This document shows positions 34,280-42,242 of a stretch of DNA of 64,000 nucleotides, one piece after another. The notes below the pieces were generated by a model, which was given only the letters and a program-made list of their open reading frames with translations, searched no databases and was not told the origin of the DNA. Position 1 is the first letter of the stretch; each line of letters begins with the position of its first letter. The translations under genes and the position numbers were made by a program. This DNA comes from Oscillospiraceae bacterium (lineage in GTDB: Bacteria; Bacillota; Clostridia; Oscillospirales; Oscillospiraceae), in contig JAHHRW010000007.1 of assembly GCA_020025575.1 (NCBI GenBank), positions 45,786 through 109,785 on the forward strand. The letters are read 5' to 3'.

Positions 34280-35566
34280 TTACACGTTTGCAATTGCCTG
34301 AGCAAGGTCTGCAATCAAATCCTCTGCGTTTTCAAGTCCGCAGCTCAGACGAATCAGGTCTGCACCCACGCCCGCTGCATTCAGCTCTTCATCTGTCATC
34401 TGACGATGGGTCGTGCTTGCAGGATGCAGGCAGCAGGTTCTGGAATCGGCCACATGGGTTTCGATGGACCCCAGCTTTAGATGTTTCATAAATACTTCTG
34501 CTGCACCGCGGCCACCCTTCAAACCAAAGGAGATCACACCGCAGGAACCATTAGGCATATACTTCTTAGCAAGCTCATAATATCTGTCGCTTTCCAGCCC
34601 ACAGTACTTTACCCACGCCACTTTTTCATGGTTTTGCAGGAATTTTGCAATTGCAAGTGCATTGTTACAGTGCTGTTTCATACGAAACGGCAGACTCTCA
34701 AGTCCCAGATTCAGGTAAAACGCACTCTGCGGGGACTGCACACAGCCCAAATCTCTCATCAGCTGGGCCGTACACTTGGTAATATATGCACCTTCCAGCC
34801 CAAAGCGCTCCGTATAAGTGACACCATGATAGCTCTCATCCGGGGTGCACAATCCCGGAAAACGATCCGGATACTTTGTCCAGTCAAATTTTCCGCTGTC
34901 TACAATGACACCACCCAATGCAGCGGCGTGTCCATCCATATACTTGGTGGTAGAATGGGTTACGATATCTGCCCCCCACTCCATAGGACGACAATTCACA
35001 GGCGTTGCGAAGGTATTGTCCACAATTAGCGGTACACCATGCCTGTGGGCAGCAGCGGCAAACTTCTCGATATCCAAAACCGTCAAAGCAGGGTTGGCGA
35101 TCGTTTCCCCAAACACAGCCTTGGTATTTTCCTGAAATGCGGCATCCAGCTCTTCCTCCGTGCAATCAGGATTGACAAAGGTGACCTCAATGCCCATACG
35201 CTTCATGGTCACGCCAAACAGATTAAAGCTTCCGCCATAGATTGCGGAACTGGAGACGATATGATCACCGCAGGATACTATATTAAACACAGCAAGGAAG
35301 TTTGCAGCCTGACCGGAGCCGGTCAACATTGCAGCAGTACCACCTTCAAGCGCAGCGATTTTTCTTGCTACGGCATCACAAGTGGGATTGGCAAGACGGG
35401 AGTAAAAATATCCGTCTGCCTCCAGATCAAATAATTTGCCCATATCTTCAGAGGTCGCATATTTGAATGTAGTGCTCTGACAAATGGGAATCTGGCGGGG
35501 TTCTCCGCTGGCAGGACTATAGCCAGCTTGAATACATAATGTCTCGGTATGTAGCTTTGAATCCAT
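34280..35566 (-). CDS. metY: O-acetylhomoserine sulfhydrylase MetY
   Basis: A 428-residue PLP enzyme of the Cys/Met metabolism class that makes homocysteine from O-acetylhomoserine and sulfide. It shows the family start LHTETLCIQAGY, the cofactor region YSRLANPTCDAVARKIAALEGG, SGQAANFLAVFN and the PLP Lys in THSTTKYMDGH. The length, longer than cystathionine synthases, supports MetY. The ATG at 35566 has GAGGTGA upstream. It leads the metY-metA pair under a promoter at 35598-35626; no SAM riboswitch or T-box fits in the short 5' region. Confidence 0.95.
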   Translation of the reverse strand: MDSKLHTETLCIQAGYSPASGEPRQIPICQSTTFKYATSEDMGKLFDLEADGYFYSRLANPTCDAVARKIAALEGGTAAMLTGSGQAANFLAVFNIVSCGDHIVSSSAIYGGSFNLFGVTMKRMGIEVTFVNPDCTEEELDAAFQENTKAVFGETIANPALTVLDIEKFAAAAHRHGVPLIVDNTFATPVNCRPMEWGADIVTHSTTKYMDGHAAALGGVIVDSGKFDWTKYPDRFPGLCTPDESYHGVTYTERFGLEGAYITKCTAQLMRDLGCVQSPQSAFYLNLGLESLPFRMKQHCNNALAIAKFLQNHEKVAWVKYCGLESDRYYELAKKYMPNGSCGVISFGLKGGRGAAEVFMKHLKLGSIETHVADSRTCCLHPASTTHRQMTDEELNAAGVGADLIRLSCGLENAEDLIADLAQAIANV

Positions 35567-35597
35567 AATTGTCACCTCAAGGTATTAGATGAAAACT

Positions 35598-35626
35598 ATT
35601 TTACTGTCTATTGGAGGGTTTGTCAA
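35598..35626 (-). promoter_or_regulatory. Promoter of metY-metA
   Basis: TTGACA (35626-35621) and TAAAAT (35603-35598) are separated by 17 bases on minus. The -35 box overlaps the end of the upstream tlpA-like gene. Confidence 0.8.
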
Positions 35627-36183
35627 TCTGACAGCAAGGCCTCGATCCCGCTTTGCAGACGTTCCTGTGTCAGCATTCCGCTTGCTACATTGTAGATGTA
35701 TCCATCTGCGTTCACAAAAAGCGTCATAGGAACGCCACTAAGGCCATATGCAATTGCAGATTCCGAATTGTCATCATAAAACACCGGGAACGTGTAGTTC
35801 CCATCCGACAGGAATTTTGCGGATTTTTCTCTGCTGTCACCGAATCCGGCAGACATATTTACCATCATAAACTGGACGTCCTCGCCATAGGTTTCCCACG
35901 CAGACTGAAAATGGGGCATTTCCATCTTACAGGGGCCGCACCAGCTGGCCCAAAAATTTACTACCACCGGTTTTCCCCGGTAATCTGACAGTTTATGCTC
36001 TGCACCATCTTCATCCACAACGGTAAAATCTGGTGCAGTCTTCTGGGTGGAATCACCGGTCCCCTGCATCTGGGTGTCAAGGGAGACTTCTCCCGCCAAA
36101 CGCTGATACAGCAGAACACATCCACCCACAATAATCGTCAGGGATAATAGCATTACAATGAGCTTATAAGTTGAATTCTTCAT
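35623..36183 (-). CDS. TlpA/ResA-like membrane-anchored thioredoxin
   Basis: A 186-residue extracytoplasmic thiol-disulfide oxidoreductase. One N-terminal membrane helix (about 6-26, with a Cys that could also be a lipidation site, IIVGGC) is followed by a thioredoxin fold with the active site NFWASWCGPCKMEMP and the cis-Pro loop SGVPMT. The start MKNSTYK has AAGGAG upstream; longer ATGs run into ccdA. It lies 11 bases after ccdA, which supplies it with electrons from cytoplasmic thioredoxin. Targets may be exported Cys proteins such as the lipoproteins nearby. Confidence 0.93.
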   Translation of the reverse strand: MKNSTYKLIVMLLSLTIIVGGCVLLYQRLAGEVSLDTQMQGTGDSTQKTAPDFTVVDEDGAEHKLSDYRGKPVVVNFWASWCGPCKMEMPHFQSAWETYGEDVQFMMVNMSAGFGDSREKSAKFLSDGNYTFPVFYDDNSESAIAYGLSGVPMTLFVNADGYIYNVASGMLTQERLQSGIEALLSD

Positions 36184-36194
36184 TTCATCGCTCC

Positions 36195-36857
36195 TTATTT
36201 TACAAGATTCAACAGTTGATTTAACACGCCGGTTGCCATCAATACACCGATAACAACCAACGCGATCCCGCAAATCCGATTGATGATATCATAATTGCGC
36301 TTGATCCATCCAATTGCATTTTTGAGCTGATCGATTAAAACAGCACTAATCAGGAATGGAACGCCAAGGCCTGCAGAATAGCACAGCAGCATGCCAACTC
36401 CCACCAACATACTTCCCTGCTGAGATGCCAACATCAGCGCAGAACCAAGGAATACGCCCACGCAAGGGGTCCATCCAATGGAAAATACGATGCCAAAGAC
36501 CATTGCAGACCAGAACGTCATATTGTCTGTATTGGTCTGAATCTTAGAGCCGCTGAACAGATTCCACTGAATCACACCAAGGAAGTTCAGGCCAAAGAGA
36601 ATCACAACCGCACCACAGACGATGTTTACCGCTGTGTGATAACGCTGCAAGAAACTTCCCAGCGTTCCAGCTAATGCTCCCAGTGCAACAAACACCATGG
36701 TAAAACCAAGCACAAAGCCCAGCGCACATTTTAATGTTTTTCTTGTAGTGCGTACTGAGCCACCGGCAAAGTAACTAATGTAAATCGGCAGCATAGGCAG
36801 CAGACAAGGGGAAATAAATGTAATGACACCCTCGAGAAAAGAAATAAAATATTGCAT
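36195..36857 (-). CDS. ccdA: CcdA-family thiol-disulfide electron transporter
   Basis: A 220-residue protein with six membrane helices that carries reducing power across the membrane. Its two conserved Cys are in the first helix (FISPCLLPMLPIYISYFAGG) and in the fourth (IGWTPCVGVFLGSAL). It is the short CcdA form without DsbD extra domains. AGGAGG precedes the ATG and a TTGTGA/TAGGAT promoter lies upstream. It is paired with the TlpA-like thioredoxin. No c-type cytochrome genes are present, so its job is probably reduction of exported disulfides. Confidence 0.94.
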   Translation of the reverse strand: MQYFISFLEGVITFISPCLLPMLPIYISYFAGGSVRTTRKTLKCALGFVLGFTMVFVALGALAGTLGSFLQRYHTAVNIVCGAVVILFGLNFLGVIQWNLFSGSKIQTNTDNMTFWSAMVFGIVFSIGWTPCVGVFLGSALMLASQQGSMLVGVGMLLCYSAGLGVPFLISAVLIDQLKNAIGWIKRNYDIINRICGIALVVIGVLMATGVLNQLLNLVK

Positions 36858-36885
36858 ATATTCCTCCTAATTTTTTTGTTTTTTA

Positions 36886-36914
36886 ATCCTACCATAAAAC
36901 GCAAAAGATCACAA
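36886..36914 (-). promoter_or_regulatory. Promoter of ccdA-tlpA
   Basis: TTGTGA (36914-36909) and TAGGAT (36891-36886) are 17 bases apart on minus. Confidence 0.6.
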
Positions 36915-36915
36915 T

Positions 36916-36942
36916 AAAAAACGCACCGCGTTTGCGGTGCGT
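36916..36942 (-). terminator. Terminator of the M28 peptidase gene
   Basis: ACGCACCGC and GCGGTGCGT form a 9-bp stem around GTTT, followed on minus by TTTTTT. The far side carries seven A, so it may work both ways. Confidence 0.9.
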
Positions 36943-36958
36943 TAAAAAAAGTTTACAA

Positions 36959-38182
36959 TTACTTCGCACGTTTCCGTGCCAGATACTCGTCAAGTTTCTC
37001 CTTCATGTTCTCCGGAATTTCCTTTTTTACGGGGCATCGCTTGGCATTCGCCATCCGCTCAACAAAGGAGCAGATAAAATCAATGTCCCCCACCATATGT
37101 TCCATGTTCATGACAGCCATGGTATCGTAGCTATTATGGATGGTTGCCGTATTTCCGGGTGCATCCCGTGCAAAGCTGACCGCCGGGATACCTGCATCTG
37201 CAAAAGGCGTAGAGTCGCTGGAATAAACGCCCTGGCTGGATTTCATGCCGAAACCTTTCTCACTCGCAAAATAGGAAATATAGCTGCAAAGCGCCTCTTC
37301 AGCAGTGCTCACTGCAATGAATTGACCCATAATCGAACCAATCATATCCAGATTGACGTTCAGAACAATATGTTCCAATTCTTCCGGGTGATTTGCAACA
37401 TACGCTTTAGAGCCCAGCAAGCCACGCTCCTCGCTGCCGCACCAGATAACACGGATTCCATAATGATGGCTCACCCTTGCAAAATACTCTGCCATTGCAA
37501 GTATGCCAATGCTGCCGGACATATTGTCATAAACGCCTTGACTCAGGGATGTGGAATCGTAGTGCGCCGTCAGTACAATGTAATCATCTATTTCACCAGG
37601 CAGATCCAGAATCACATTTCTGGATTCCCCCTTGTATTCATCCTGAACCAGATGAATCCTGGCCATCTTTGCATCCTGATTGACCAGTGCAATGGCATCC
37701 TTGGCATTGATATTGACGCCCGGGATCTTATTGCCATTGCTGACATAGCTGCGCAGCTCTCGCTGATCGATATCCCGGTCAACATAGTTCGCATTACCAT
37801 CATAAGTAATGAATCCAACTGCTCCATTTTTCAGAAGATCCTGATAACGCCAATAGCCCATATAGCCGTCAATCATGACGATTTTCCCCTGACAATTGGA
37901 CAGACTATATGCATCTGTATTGGCTAAATAATAAAACGGAGCCTCAACTGTGCCCGATCCTGAATTAAAGTACCCTTTGCAACAGATTTCCTTTCCGTCC
38001 ACAGTCAATGTTGCTTCCCTTATCGCAGCCATATCCACAGGAAACGGTTCAATTCTGGCTTTGCATCCAAACTTAGCACACTGATCCACCAAATACTGTG
38101 CGCATTTTAGCTCCTCATCTGTTCCGCCCATCCGCACATATGCATTGTCTTGAAACAACTGATTGATTCTCTCTACATCCAT
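36959..38182 (-). CDS. M28 family metallopeptidase with PA domain
   Basis: A 407-residue zinc aminopeptidase-like enzyme. An N-terminal lid region contains a PA-type insert (about 105-190). The catalytic domain has the M28 metal ligands: VLTAHYDS (His, with Asp), VYDNMSGS (bridging Asp), WCGSEERGLLGS (catalytic Glu and ligand Glu), VNLDMIG (Asp) and a late His in TIHNSYDT. There is no signal peptide, so it should act in the cytoplasm on peptides. It is monocistronic, with a TTGTAA/TACAAT promoter at 38240-38213 and a strong terminator. Confidence 0.9.
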   Translation of the reverse strand: MDVERINQLFQDNAYVRMGGTDEELKCAQYLVDQCAKFGCKARIEPFPVDMAAIREATLTVDGKEICCKGYFNSGSGTVEAPFYYLANTDAYSLSNCQGKIVMIDGYMGYWRYQDLLKNGAVGFITYDGNANYVDRDIDQRELRSYVSNGNKIPGVNINAKDAIALVNQDAKMARIHLVQDEYKGESRNVILDLPGEIDDYIVLTAHYDSTSLSQGVYDNMSGSIGILAMAEYFARVSHHYGIRVIWCGSEERGLLGSKAYVANHPEELEHIVLNVNLDMIGSIMGQFIAVSTAEEALCSYISYFASEKGFGMKSSQGVYSSDSTPFADAGIPAVSFARDAPGNTATIHNSYDTMAVMNMEHMVGDIDFICSFVERMANAKRCPVKKEIPENMKEKLDEYLARKRAK

Positions 38183-38212
38183 GATAGATCCTCCCCTAGC
38201 AATGATAGAACC

Positions 38213-38240
38213 ATTGTATCACACATTTTTTTATTTACAA
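38213..38240 (-). promoter_or_regulatory. Promoter of the M28 peptidase gene
   Basis: TTGTAA (38240-38235) and TACAAT (38218-38213) are 16 bases apart on minus, 31 bases upstream of the ATG. Confidence 0.65.
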
Positions 38241-38254
38241 TTGCAAGTATTACA

Positions 38255-38286
38255 AAAAAGGGAAGTCGCTGCTGCGACTTCCCTTT
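38255..38286 (-). terminator. Terminator overlapping the end of the DtxR-like gene
   Basis: AAGGGAAGTCGC and GCGACTTCCCTT enclose TGCT, with A- and T-rich flanks. The right arm touches the DtxR-like stop codon at 38285-38287. Confidence 0.85.
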
Positions 38287-38659
38287 ACTGATTACCAATT
38301 TGTTGCGCATGTTCCTTGATTGCCTCAAAACTTTTGCGGCTGATCACGTGCTCAATCCGGCAGGCATCTTCTGCAGCAGTCTGCTCATCCACCCCCAACG
38401 CGTTCAAAAAGCACTTCAGCACCGTGTGCTTTTCATAGACGCTTTGGGCGATTTCTCTGCCGGCAGGCAGCAGTTTAATCTCACCAGATTTATCCATTTC
38501 AATATATCCATTGTTGCGCAAATTCTTCATCGCAACACTGACGCTGGGCTTTGAAAACTCCAATTCATTGGCAATATCAATAGAACGAACCGTGCCGTTG
38601 CGTTTTTGTAAAATCAAAATCGTCTCCAGATAGTTTTCCGCAGATTCCTGAATAACCAT
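38285..38659 (-). CDS. DtxR/MntR-family metal-dependent transcriptional regulator
   Basis: A 124-residue repressor. A winged helix-turn-helix (about 8-65: SAENYLETILILQKRNGTVRSIDIANELEFSKPSVSVAMKNL) is followed by a dimerisation and metal-binding domain. That domain contains EKHTVLKCFLNALGVDEQTAAEDACRIEHVIS, which carries the conserved Glu, His and Cys ligand positions. It lacks the SH3-like third domain of DtxR, so the MntR-like short form fits. No metal transporter is adjacent, so it acts at a distance. GGAAGGGGTG precedes the ATG. Confidence 0.92.
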   Translation of the reverse strand: MVIQESAENYLETILILQKRNGTVRSIDIANELEFSKPSVSVAMKNLRNNGYIEMDKSGEIKLLPAGREIAQSVYEKHTVLKCFLNALGVDEQTAAEDACRIEHVISRKSFEAIKEHAQQIGNQ

Positions 38660-38729
38660 CAGTCTACACCCCTTCCAGAAATTTGTTTCATTCTAACATA
38701 AATCAAGTGAACATGCAACCGCCGAAAAA

Positions 38730-38755
38730 GGAATCCCAAACAGTGCCGGGATTCC
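38730..38755 (-). terminator. Terminator of the YhcH-like gene
   Basis: GGAATCCC and GGGATTCC form an 8-bp stem, followed by TTTTT on minus. Confidence 0.8.
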
Positions 38756-38778
38756 TCTTTATACGCTATAACCAGCTA

Positions 38779-39240
38779 TCAAACATGAATCTTAAAAACG
38801 ATTTTCCGAACAAAGCAATCTTTCTCTGCGGAAAGTCCCGGTAAATGGGCATCCTCCGGCTCCAGGAGCAAGAATGTTCCTTTTTCCAATACGAAATCCA
38901 GTTTTGCATCGCCTTCGTAAAATGCAATATCCTTGCCTTTGCTGTATTGCTCCTGCACAAGATTGACATCGCTGAGGTTGGCAAATCGAATTTTTTCAAT
39001 ACCTTGGGCAATGTACTGCACATCGATATAGTCCTTGTGGGCCTCAAACATCATTTCAGAAGTTTGTTGTTTTGTGCGAAAGCTCTGGATCATTGCGAAC
39101 ACCCGCTTGCCATCAAGCTCGTACGTACCGTCATCCAAGTTTGTTTCATTGAATTTCTCTACAAAATTAGAAATTAGCTCCAAATCCTTGTGAGAATCGT
39201 AATATAAAGACGCATTTGACATTTTATCAAAAATTATCAT
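38779..39240 (-). CDS. YhcH/YjgK/YiaL family protein (cupin-like, DUF386)
   Basis: A 153-residue beta-sandwich protein. The segment FEAHKDYIDVQYIAQGIEKI carries the conserved Glu and His pair, and FLLLEPEDAHLPGL with the terminal RKIVFKI completes the family metal site. Relatives are implicated in sialic acid or other sugar anomer handling; no sugar genes lie next to it, so its substrate is unknown. MIIFDKM is taken as the start because GGGGTGAT lies just upstream. Confidence 0.9.
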   Translation of the reverse strand: MIIFDKMSNASLYYDSHKDLELISNFVEKFNETNLDDGTYELDGKRVFAMIQSFRTKQQTSEMMFEAHKDYIDVQYIAQGIEKIRFANLSDVNLVQEQYSKGKDIAFYEGDAKLDFVLEKGTFLLLEPEDAHLPGLSAEKDCFVRKIVFKIHV

Positions 39241-39452
39241 TTCAATCACCCCAAGCAATTATAGCAGATTCAGCCATAAAACACAATGGTTATCTAAGTG
39301 ACACTGAATTTTCCTGCCTCATCGCACCACTTGACGGTTATAAAAAATCCCGACTTTCAATTCTTATCATAAAAGAAAAAGCCGGGATTTTCTATTTTAT
39401 TACCAGAATGAAGATCGCAAAATTAGCAATTGACCTATGATGTTAAACTGTT

Positions 39453-40304
39453 TTAATCCTGATACTCGCGAAACAGCTTTGCAGTACGATAAAGATAAAC
39501 CAGTTTCAGAATGCCCACTACAAGACCACAGATTAAAGCAGCAATCGCTACGAGCAAAGCAAAGACCGGAAGAATCAGAATCAGCACAATACTTACACAC
39601 ATACCTACGTTGCCAGCAACAAACCACGCCCAAAGCGTATTCCATTTTTCAGACATGACATGATCCACACCTGACAAGACCGCAGAATGCGCCATATATT
39701 CATTGTACTCGCCTACAAGTGATACTACCAGGCACGGAATCGTAAAAAGCAATGTCCACTCAGGTGCTTGTGGGCCTGGTGCTATGAATGCCAACGATGC
39801 TGTAACCGCACTGGTCACCAATATACAGATACCCGAAGTTAAGTAATGACGATTTTCAGAACGGAGTCTAATCAGAATAAATCCGTAAAGTATAGTAGAA
39901 ACTGCACTCAAAATCTGACCCGGAAATAACAATGACGGAGCCCATTTAACCACCGTGTCATTGGTCATAATACTGGCAAAATTACTTGGAATAAACAGCC
40001 AAAAAAGGACCCACAGCCATTTCCCAAGAACGGGTGCCTGTTCTGATAAAATCTTTTTTTGCTTTTGTTCTTCCTGAATTTTCCTGATTCGAGATTCTGG
40101 AATATGATCCTTACCGAGCAATTTACCGCAAGTACCAGAATATGCGCATGTTTGGCAGGACTCATGTCCCTTGCTTGTGCAGCACTGTGCCAGTTCACAG
40201 TCACCGCTAAACTGTCGGCCAGGGCCGAATTTACATCCGGGGCAATTTAGGTTTACCCGATCGGTACAAGTTCCGCAGCTTTTTCCACAAAATGTTTCTG
40301 CCAT
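39453..40304 (-). CDS. Cys-rich DUF3795-like domain fused to a multi-span membrane domain
   Basis: A 283-residue protein. The first 65 residues contain 12 Cys in patterns such as CGKSCGTC, NCPGC, CELAQCC and CQTCAYSGTCGKL, matching DUF3795-type zinc- or iron-sulfur-binding modules. A charged linker (about 70-88) leads to six or seven hydrophobic helices (95-115, 125-145, 155-175, 183-200, 225-265). No function is known to me. GGAGAG precedes the ATG. The Cys module would lie in the cytoplasm and might sense metal or redox state for the membrane part. It is monocistronic. Confidence 0.78.
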   Translation of the reverse strand: MAETFCGKSCGTCTDRVNLNCPGCKFGPGRQFSGDCELAQCCTSKGHESCQTCAYSGTCGKLLGKDHIPESRIRKIQEEQKQKKILSEQAPVLGKWLWVLFWLFIPSNFASIMTNDTVVKWAPSLLFPGQILSAVSTILYGFILIRLRSENRHYLTSGICILVTSAVTASLAFIAPGPQAPEWTLLFTIPCLVVSLVGEYNEYMAHSAVLSGVDHVMSEKWNTLWAWFVAGNVGMCVSIVLILILPVFALLVAIAALICGLVVGILKLVYLYRTAKLFREYQD

Positions 40305-40513
40305 ATCGATCTCTCCTTTGCTTAGTCCCTTATTCTGCTAATCAGACTGTTTTATATTCTGCTGATTATATGATACTCCTGAAATTTGCCGCCGTCAACT
40401 GCAAAGCGCATCCATTGTGCTGAATTATGATGAAACATCTGCATTCGTTTCTGTCTTTTTCAGCAATAACGCACATTTATCCACCATGTCATAAAGATAC
40501 ATTTTAACGCTCC

Positions 40514-40541
40514 TTGCAAAATTCCCGTTCCATGGTATAAT
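40514..40541 (+). promoter_or_regulatory. Promoter of the amidohydrolase gene
   Basis: TTGCAA (40514-40519) and TATAAT (40536-40541) are 16 bases apart, 30 bases upstream of the ATG. The rest of the spacer from 40305 shows no gene. Confidence 0.7.
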
Positions 40542-40571
40542 AGTGCGGACTTTGACAATTGAGGCGATCCC

Positions 40572-41357
40572 ATGTATCTAATTGACATACACACCCACGT
40601 ATATCCCCAGAATATTGCCCACAAGGCCGCCACCAGCATCCGGGACTATTACCAATTAAATACCCGTGAAATGGATGGCACCGTGGATACCCTGCTGCAG
40701 CAAGGGAATAAAGCAGGCATTCGCCGGTTTGTAATTCTTCCGGTGGCAGTAAAACCAGAATACACCAAGCACATCAATAATTTTATTCTGGAACAGGTAA
40801 AAAAGCAGCCCAGGTTTATCGGCTTTGGCACCCTCCATGCCGCCATGGAGAACATCCAAAAGGAAACAGAGTATATTCTCCGTCAGGGACTGCACGGCAT
40901 TAAAATGCACCCAGACACCCAGCATTTTGCCATTGACGATCCGCGTCTTTTCCCTGTGTACGATCAGATTCAGGGGAAACTGCCCGTGCTGTTTCATATG
41001 GGTGATGCAACGCTTGACTACTCCCATCCGGCAAGACTTCGCCGGGTGCTTAAACAATTCCCAAAACTTCAGGTGGTTGCAGCACATTTTGGCGGATACC
41101 GAATGTACGAAACTGCCATGGAATATCTCCGGGATACCAACTGTCTGATGGATATTTCCAGTTCCCTCATGTTTATGCCAGAGGGTTTGGCTGAAAAATA
41201 TATCAATATTTACGGTGCCGAACGCTTGGCATTTGGCACCGACTATCCCCTTTGGGATCCGGTTCCACAAACAAAGCGTTTCCTTCAGTTGAACCTTACG
41301 GATACACAGTTTGAACAGATTGGGCACAAAACAGTGGAGCAGCTTTTACATCTGTGA
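40572..41357 (+). CDS. Amidohydrolase family protein (amidohydrolase 2 type)
   Basis: A 261-residue TIM-barrel metal-dependent hydrolase or decarboxylase. The metal motif HTH is in IDIHTHVYP. Further ligands are His in GIKMHPD and LFHMGD, His in VVAAHFGG, and Asp in LAFGTDYPLWDP near the C-terminus. The HxH...TDYP pattern fits the amidohydrolase-2 family rather than TatD. The substrate cannot be inferred. The next gene starts after 77 bases with its own consensus promoter, so it is likely expressed alone. Confidence 0.88.
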   Translation: MYLIDIHTHVYPQNIAHKAATSIRDYYQLNTREMDGTVDTLLQQGNKAGIRRFVILPVAVKPEYTKHINNFILEQVKKQPRFIGFGTLHAAMENIQKETEYILRQGLHGIKMHPDTQHFAIDDPRLFPVYDQIQGKLPVLFHMGDATLDYSHPARLRRVLKQFPKLQVVAAHFGGYRMYETAMEYLRDTNCLMDISSSLMFMPEGLAEKYINIYGAERLAFGTDYPLWDPVPQTKRFLQLNLTDTQFEQIGHKTVEQLLHL

Positions 41358-41377
41358 TTGCGACTCATACACTCCAT

Positions 41378-41406
41378 TTGACAAGGTTCTTATGCAAGGA
41401 TATAAT
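41378..41406 (+). promoter_or_regulatory. Consensus promoter of the UPF0340 gene
   Basis: Perfect TTGACA (41378-41383) and perfect TATAAT (41401-41406) are separated by 17 bases. This is the strongest-looking promoter in the window. Confidence 0.92.
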
Positions 41407-41434
41407 ACAAATATCTGAAATTATGGAGGTAGCT

Positions 41435-41986
41435 ATGTTAGAGGAAATCAAACACCAAGCAGAACTGGTTATTCAGGAGCTGATAGAGGCTGCAAAATTA
41501 AAAAAGGGTGATTTGCTTGTAATTGGCTGCTCATCCAGTGAAATGATTGGCAGCTGCATTGGCAAGAATTCAAGTCTTGAGGCAGCACAAGCTGCGTTTT
41601 CCGGAATTTATCCTACGCTGAAAGAGCGTGGGATTCTCCTTGCGGTTCAGTGCTGCGAGCATTTGAATCGTGCCCTTATTGTAGAGGAAGAAACCGCAGT
41701 ACGATTTGGGTATGAAATCGTCAACGTCCTTCCTCAGCCTAAAGCAGGCGGTTCATTTGCAACAACAGCATGGAAATCCTTTGCGCATCCCGTTGCAGTG
41801 GAACACGTCCGGGCAAACGCAGGACTTGACATTGGCGGTACGCTGATTGGTATGCACCTGAAGGAAGTCGCCGTTCCTGTGCGGCTATCCATAAATACCA
41901 TCGGCAAAGCGAATATTCTCTGCGCTCGGACTCGCCCAAAATTTATCGGCGGTGAGCGTGCTGCATACGTGGAAGAATATAAATAA
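41435..41986 (+). CDS. UPF0340 (YwlG-type, TIGR01440) protein
   Basis: A 183-residue cytoplasmic protein of a conserved Firmicute family of unknown function. Recognisable blocks are VIGCSSSEMIGSCIGKNSS, LAVQCCEHLNRALIVEEE, VNVLPQPKAGGSFAT and TGSF-like GLDIGGTLIGMHLK. The ATG at 41435 follows GGAGG and lies 28 bases past a perfect promoter. Upstream in-frame codons lie across that promoter and are rejected. A terminator follows at 42013-42044. Confidence 0.92.
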   Translation: MLEEIKHQAELVIQELIEAAKLKKGDLLVIGCSSSEMIGSCIGKNSSLEAAQAAFSGIYPTLKERGILLAVQCCEHLNRALIVEEETAVRFGYEIVNVLPQPKAGGSFATTAWKSFAHPVAVEHVRANAGLDIGGTLIGMHLKEVAVPVRLSINTIGKANILCARTRPKFIGGERAAYVEEYK

Positions 41987-42012
41987 GATCTTTACAAGAT
42001 ACCCATAGGCAG

Positions 42013-42044
42013 GCCGTCCCATTCGATTGCATGGGACGGCTTTT
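42013..42044 (+). terminator. Terminator of the UPF0340 gene
   Basis: GCCGTCCCAT (42013-42022) and ATGGGACGGC (42031-42040) are perfectly complementary and followed by TTTT. Confidence 0.9.
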
Positions 42045-42242
42045 CTGGGTTTGTTTCTGGCTGCCCAGCGAAATCTGATAAGCCTAACCACCACAATTTC
42101 AAAAGCAAATGCTGAGCATGGACAATCACCAGCATGGTATCATTTATGTATCCAATCTTTCCAGTATTCCACAACCTTGACGAAATGGAGAATGGTTTAT
42201 AAAATACGATCAGGAATTTTGGAAGTTGAGGCGGAGAATCAC

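Noticed and set aside
39330..39400. Imperfect inverted repeat (AATCCCG/CGGGATT) after the YhcH gene start
   Set aside because: The stem is short, with a large interior loop, and could be a weak terminator at most. Not strong enough to list.
42027..42242. 72-residue N-terminal extension of the UvrD-like helicase
   Set aside because: It begins within the terminator of the previous gene and has no similarity to helicases. The Q motif starts soon after the ATG at 42243, which has a ribosome binding site.
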